Source of the DNA: Niallia alba
GTDB taxonomy: Bacteria > Bacillota > Bacilli > Bacillales > Cytobacillaceae
Assembly (NCBI RefSeq): GCF_012933555.1
Contig: NZ_JABBPK010000001.1
Coordinates: 412,001 to 476,000, forward strand
Direction: 5' to 3'
Length of the DNA: 64,000 nucleotides
The notes beneath the pieces are model-generated. The model did no database searches. It had not been told where the DNA came from and worked only from the letters and a program-made list of their open reading frames with translations. Positions 62,143-64,000 of the stretch are shown here, piece by piece. A program made the translations under genes and the position numbers. Each line of letters starts with the position of its first letter. Position 1 is the first letter of the stretch.

Positions 62143-62608
62143 TATCCTAGCCATTTTTATCGCTATATCGGTCGTTGGTGCATTTATAAAAATTCCGAGT
62201 TTTATTGGAAGTGTGGCGCTTGATAGTTTTCCAAGTTTAATTGCAGGAGTGTTTTTTGGTGGATTGGCAGGAGGCATGGTAGCGGCTTTTGGTCATCTTG
62301 TTTCAGCCCTTATAGGGGGACTTCCACTTGGAATGTTTCATTTATTTATTGCGCTTGAAATGTTTATTCTTGTTGTTATGTATACGAAAATCTATCATAT
62401 GGGAAATAAAATTGTCTCTTATTTATTCTTTGTGTTAGCAAACGCAGCGATTCTTCCACTTCCATTTTTATGGCTTCTAGGAAAAGGGTTTTACATTTCA
62501 ATGGTTCCAGTACTATTGATTGGTGCAGTATTAAATGGGATTATTGCACAGTTGTTAATGCCAAGACTAGAGCGTTTCAGAAGAGTATGGGGTGAGGTCA
62601 AGCAATGA
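62123..62608 (+). CDS. cblT: ECF-type transporter substrate component, probable alpha-ribazole transporter
   Basis: 161 residues, about five or six membrane segments with small-residue-rich helices: FPSLIAGVFFGGLAGGMVAAFGHLVSALIGGLPLGMFH. This is the S-component style of energy-coupling factor importers. Known: CblT and CblS take up and phosphorylate alpha-ribazole in Listeria and Geobacillus. Here the next gene, overlapping by four bases, encodes an AIR synthase-like kinase as expected for CblS, so the call follows from context. No ECF ATPase is in the window. Confidence 0.75.
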   Translation: MKGKKINILAIFIAISVVGAFIKIPSFIGSVALDSFPSLIAGVFFGGLAGGMVAAFGHLVSALIGGLPLGMFHLFIALEMFILVVMYTKIYHMGNKIVSYLFFVLANAAILPLPFLWLLGKGFYISMVPVLLIGAVLNGIIAQLLMPRLERFRRVWGEVKQ

Positions 62609-63318
62609 GAGATGTGCAAATTGTTCCTTGGAATAAAAAAGAAGAGCTAGTTATTAGTGTAGATAATAGTGGTGGAATTGGACAAAAAGAGGGAGATATA
62701 GTTTTTGCGTCCTATGATATTGTTTCTTATTTTTCCTTTAGAGTAGCTGTAATGGAGTGCATAGCTGCAGGAGGAGTTCCCGTTTCTATTGTTTTGCAGA
62801 ACTTTTGTGGAGATCCCGCTTGGCATCAGCTTGTTTCTGGTATACATAAAGGTATAAACGAACTAAATTTAAATAGTGAGATTGGAATAACGGGAAGTAC
62901 CGAAAGTAACTTTTCATTACAGCAATCTGCAGTAAGTTTAACCATTATTGGAAAAAGGAAAGCAGGTTCAAGGGAGCTATCGATTTCCAATGGGAAAATA
63001 GCTGTTATTGGAAGTCCGCTTGTCGGAGAAGAAGTAATTTTACAAGGGGAAAGAGTAGTTCCATTAGCAATATTTATGCAATTGGCGAAGAATTATAATT
63101 ATCGAATACAGCCTGTAGGTTCTAAAGGTATTCTTTATGAATTGGGTCAGTTAAAGGGAACACTGTTTAAGAAGGAAGAAGTGATATGCTCACTTGATCT
63201 CTTAAAATCAGCAGGACCTGCTACATGCTTTATTGTAGAGTATGAAAAAGAAGCAGAACTAAAGAGAATAGCGGGTTCCTATTTTCATGAAGTGATTATT
63301 ACTCAGCGCTCTAATTAA
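62605..63318 (+). CDS. cblS: AIR synthase-like protein, probable alpha-ribazole kinase
   Basis: 237 residues. VDNSGGIGQKEGD and FRVAVMECIAAGGVPVSIVLQNFCGD correspond to the ATP- and metal-binding parts of PurM/ThiL-type (AIR synthase) enzymes; TGSTESNF is a third conserved loop. CblS phosphorylates alpha-ribazole for CobS. Starts ATGA over the cblT stop. The function is inferred from the pair with cblT and from the cobalamin cluster; the fold assignment is firmer than the substrate. Confidence 0.75.
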   Translation: MRDVQIVPWNKKEELVISVDNSGGIGQKEGDIVFASYDIVSYFSFRVAVMECIAAGGVPVSIVLQNFCGDPAWHQLVSGIHKGINELNLNSEIGITGSTESNFSLQQSAVSLTIIGKRKAGSRELSISNGKIAVIGSPLVGEEVILQGERVVPLAIFMQLAKNYNYRIQPVGSKGILYELGQLKGTLFKKEEVICSLDLLKSAGPATCFIVEYEKEAELKRIAGSYFHEVIITQRSN

Positions 63319-63344
63319 AAAAGCGCAAGCGAGGAGAAAAATTT

Positions 63345-63376
63345 AAATGAATAAGCTTCATTTTAGCCCTTTTTTC
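63345..63376 (+). terminator. Weak terminator after cblS
   Basis: AAATGAA pairs with TTCATTT around TAAGC; TTTTTT follows about ten bases on. AT-rich stem, so weak. Confidence 0.35.
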
Positions 63377-63548
63377 ATATGGTAATAAGAGTTAAAATGG
63401 AAAAGGATTATCTGGCTTTAGCACCTGTCTATTACAGGAATATGTGTTTTTGATTAAATTGTTATTTGACTTACATGTTTTATTTTTAAAGGTATGATTC
63501 TAGTGGTAGAATAAACAAGTGCATTGATTAAATGGAGGTAAACTCATA

Positions 63549-64000
63549 ATGAAAAAGAAACTTGGATTATTATATGGCGGAAAATCTGCTGAACATAAAG
63601 TTAGTATGCAAACGGCGATGGCTGTAATTAAAGCGTTAGATACGGATAAATATGATATTCACCCGATTTACATATCTGAGAGTGGTGAATGGGTGCGTGG
63701 ACCACAATTAATGGGACCAGTTGAAAATGTAAAAGAGCTTGCGTTCCATTCACATGAGCAAATTGGTTCAAATGCTCTTTCTACTACTCTTTTCCAAGCA
63801 AATGATGAGGCTACCTTAGACGTGATTTTTCCATTGCTTCACGGACCAAATGGAGAAGATGGAACAGTACAAGGATTGTTGGAACTATTAAATCTTCCTT
63901 ATGTGGGGAATGGTGTTCTAGCATCTTCTGCTGGGATGGATAAAGTAATTATGAAGAATATTTTTGAAGTAGCTGGACTAAATCAAGTAAAATATAATTC
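63549..64000 (+). CDS. ddl: D-alanine--D-alanine ligase, N-terminal part
   Basis: The first 150 codons of the gene; the rest is beyond the right edge. [19 protein letters not shown] and [39 protein letters not shown] are the family's N-terminal and hinge motifs. Joins two D-Ala with ATP to build the peptidoglycan precursor; murB and rodA are in the same window but not in an operon with it. Ribosome site GGAGGT nine bases before ATG. Confidence 0.95.
   Translation, partial: MKKKLGLLYGGKSAEHKVSMQTAMAVIKALDTDKYDIHPIYISESGEWVRGPQLMGPVENVKELAFHSHEQIGSNALSTTLFQANDEATLDVIFPLLHGPNGEDGTVQGLLELLNLPYVGNGVLASSAGMDKVIMKNIFEVAGLNQVKYN

Overview
The window is AT-rich DNA of a low-GC Gram-positive rod of the Bacillaceae, probably a Bacillus or Niallia relative. 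The evidence is an aa3-600 quinol oxidase operon, YusV, YclJK, RodA and KtrC/YkfC-type proteins, strong AGGAGG-like ribosome sites, several TTG/GTG starts, and Bacillus-style promoters, Fur, PerR and cre sites. I saw no rRNA, tRNA, CRISPR array, prophage or intact transposase gene. The species is an inference.

Layout. 1-2.05 kb: end of a murein-peptide recycling operon (ykfC end, ykfD, a serine hydrolase). 2.1-3.2 kb: a Fur-controlled orphan siderophore ATPase (yusV). 3.3-6.2 kb: murB, a VanZ-like membrane protein and an aldo/keto reductase. 6.8-9.6 kb: ilvD and an AI-2E-type exporter. 9.8-11.9 kb: a MerR regulator behind a minicistron, then a CNNM/CorC protein behind an M-box-like leader. 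12-17.5 kb: mannitol PTS locus mtlA-mtlR-mtlF-mtlD. 17.6-20.1 kb: a 38-residue protein gene and a class A penicillin-binding protein. 20.7-24.5 kb: qoxABCD. 24.8-26.8 kb: a sugar-type dehydrogenase and a fructokinase. 27-31.9 kb: yclJ-yclK, an HtrA protease and a PrsA-like foldase, the last two preceded by tandem YclJ-like boxes. 31.9-34.1 kb: peptide deformylase, a secreted six-repeat protein and a small winged-helix-like protein. 34.5-39 kb: XRE-cupin regulator and potABCD. 39-49.3 kb: a membrane-anchored protein, a polysaccharide-deacetylase-like protein, a CmpX-type channel-like protein, ktrC, dps, rodA, mgtE, and an amidohydrolase behind a guanine-type riboswitch. 49.3-49.7 kb: a striking 18-unit tandem repeat. 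50-51.6 kb: a conserved protein and sfsA. 51.6-63.3 kb: a cobalamin riboswitch and a long cobinamide-salvage cluster (btuF, btuC, btuD-cbiZ, cbiB, threonine-phosphate decarboxylase, cobU, cbiP, cobS, cobC, a second cobU-like gene, pduO-type adenosyltransferase, cblT, cblS). 63.5 kb to the end: start of ddl.

How it works together. The cobalamin cluster takes up corrinoids, cuts the side chain of cobinamide (CbiZ), rebuilds it (threonine-phosphate decarboxylase, CbiB), activates it (CobU), and adds alpha-ribazole made by uptake and phosphorylation (CblT/CblS). The YclJK two-component system appears to drive its downstream neighbours htrA and prsA, linking an envelope sensor to protein quality control outside the membrane.

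The most unusual sequence features are: (1) a family of short non-autonomous mobile elements with GGCTGTTTTC terminal inverted repeats, two copies flanked by 8-bp target duplications; (2) three 11-bp-spaced boxes before both htrA and prsA; (3) the alternating 20-bp tandem array near 49.5 kb and a 52-bp array inside the cobalamin cluster; (4) a hairpin between the ribosome site and TTG start of the CNNM gene; (5) a 3-codon minicistron coupled to the MerR gene; (6) a secreted protein made of six 28-residue repeats.
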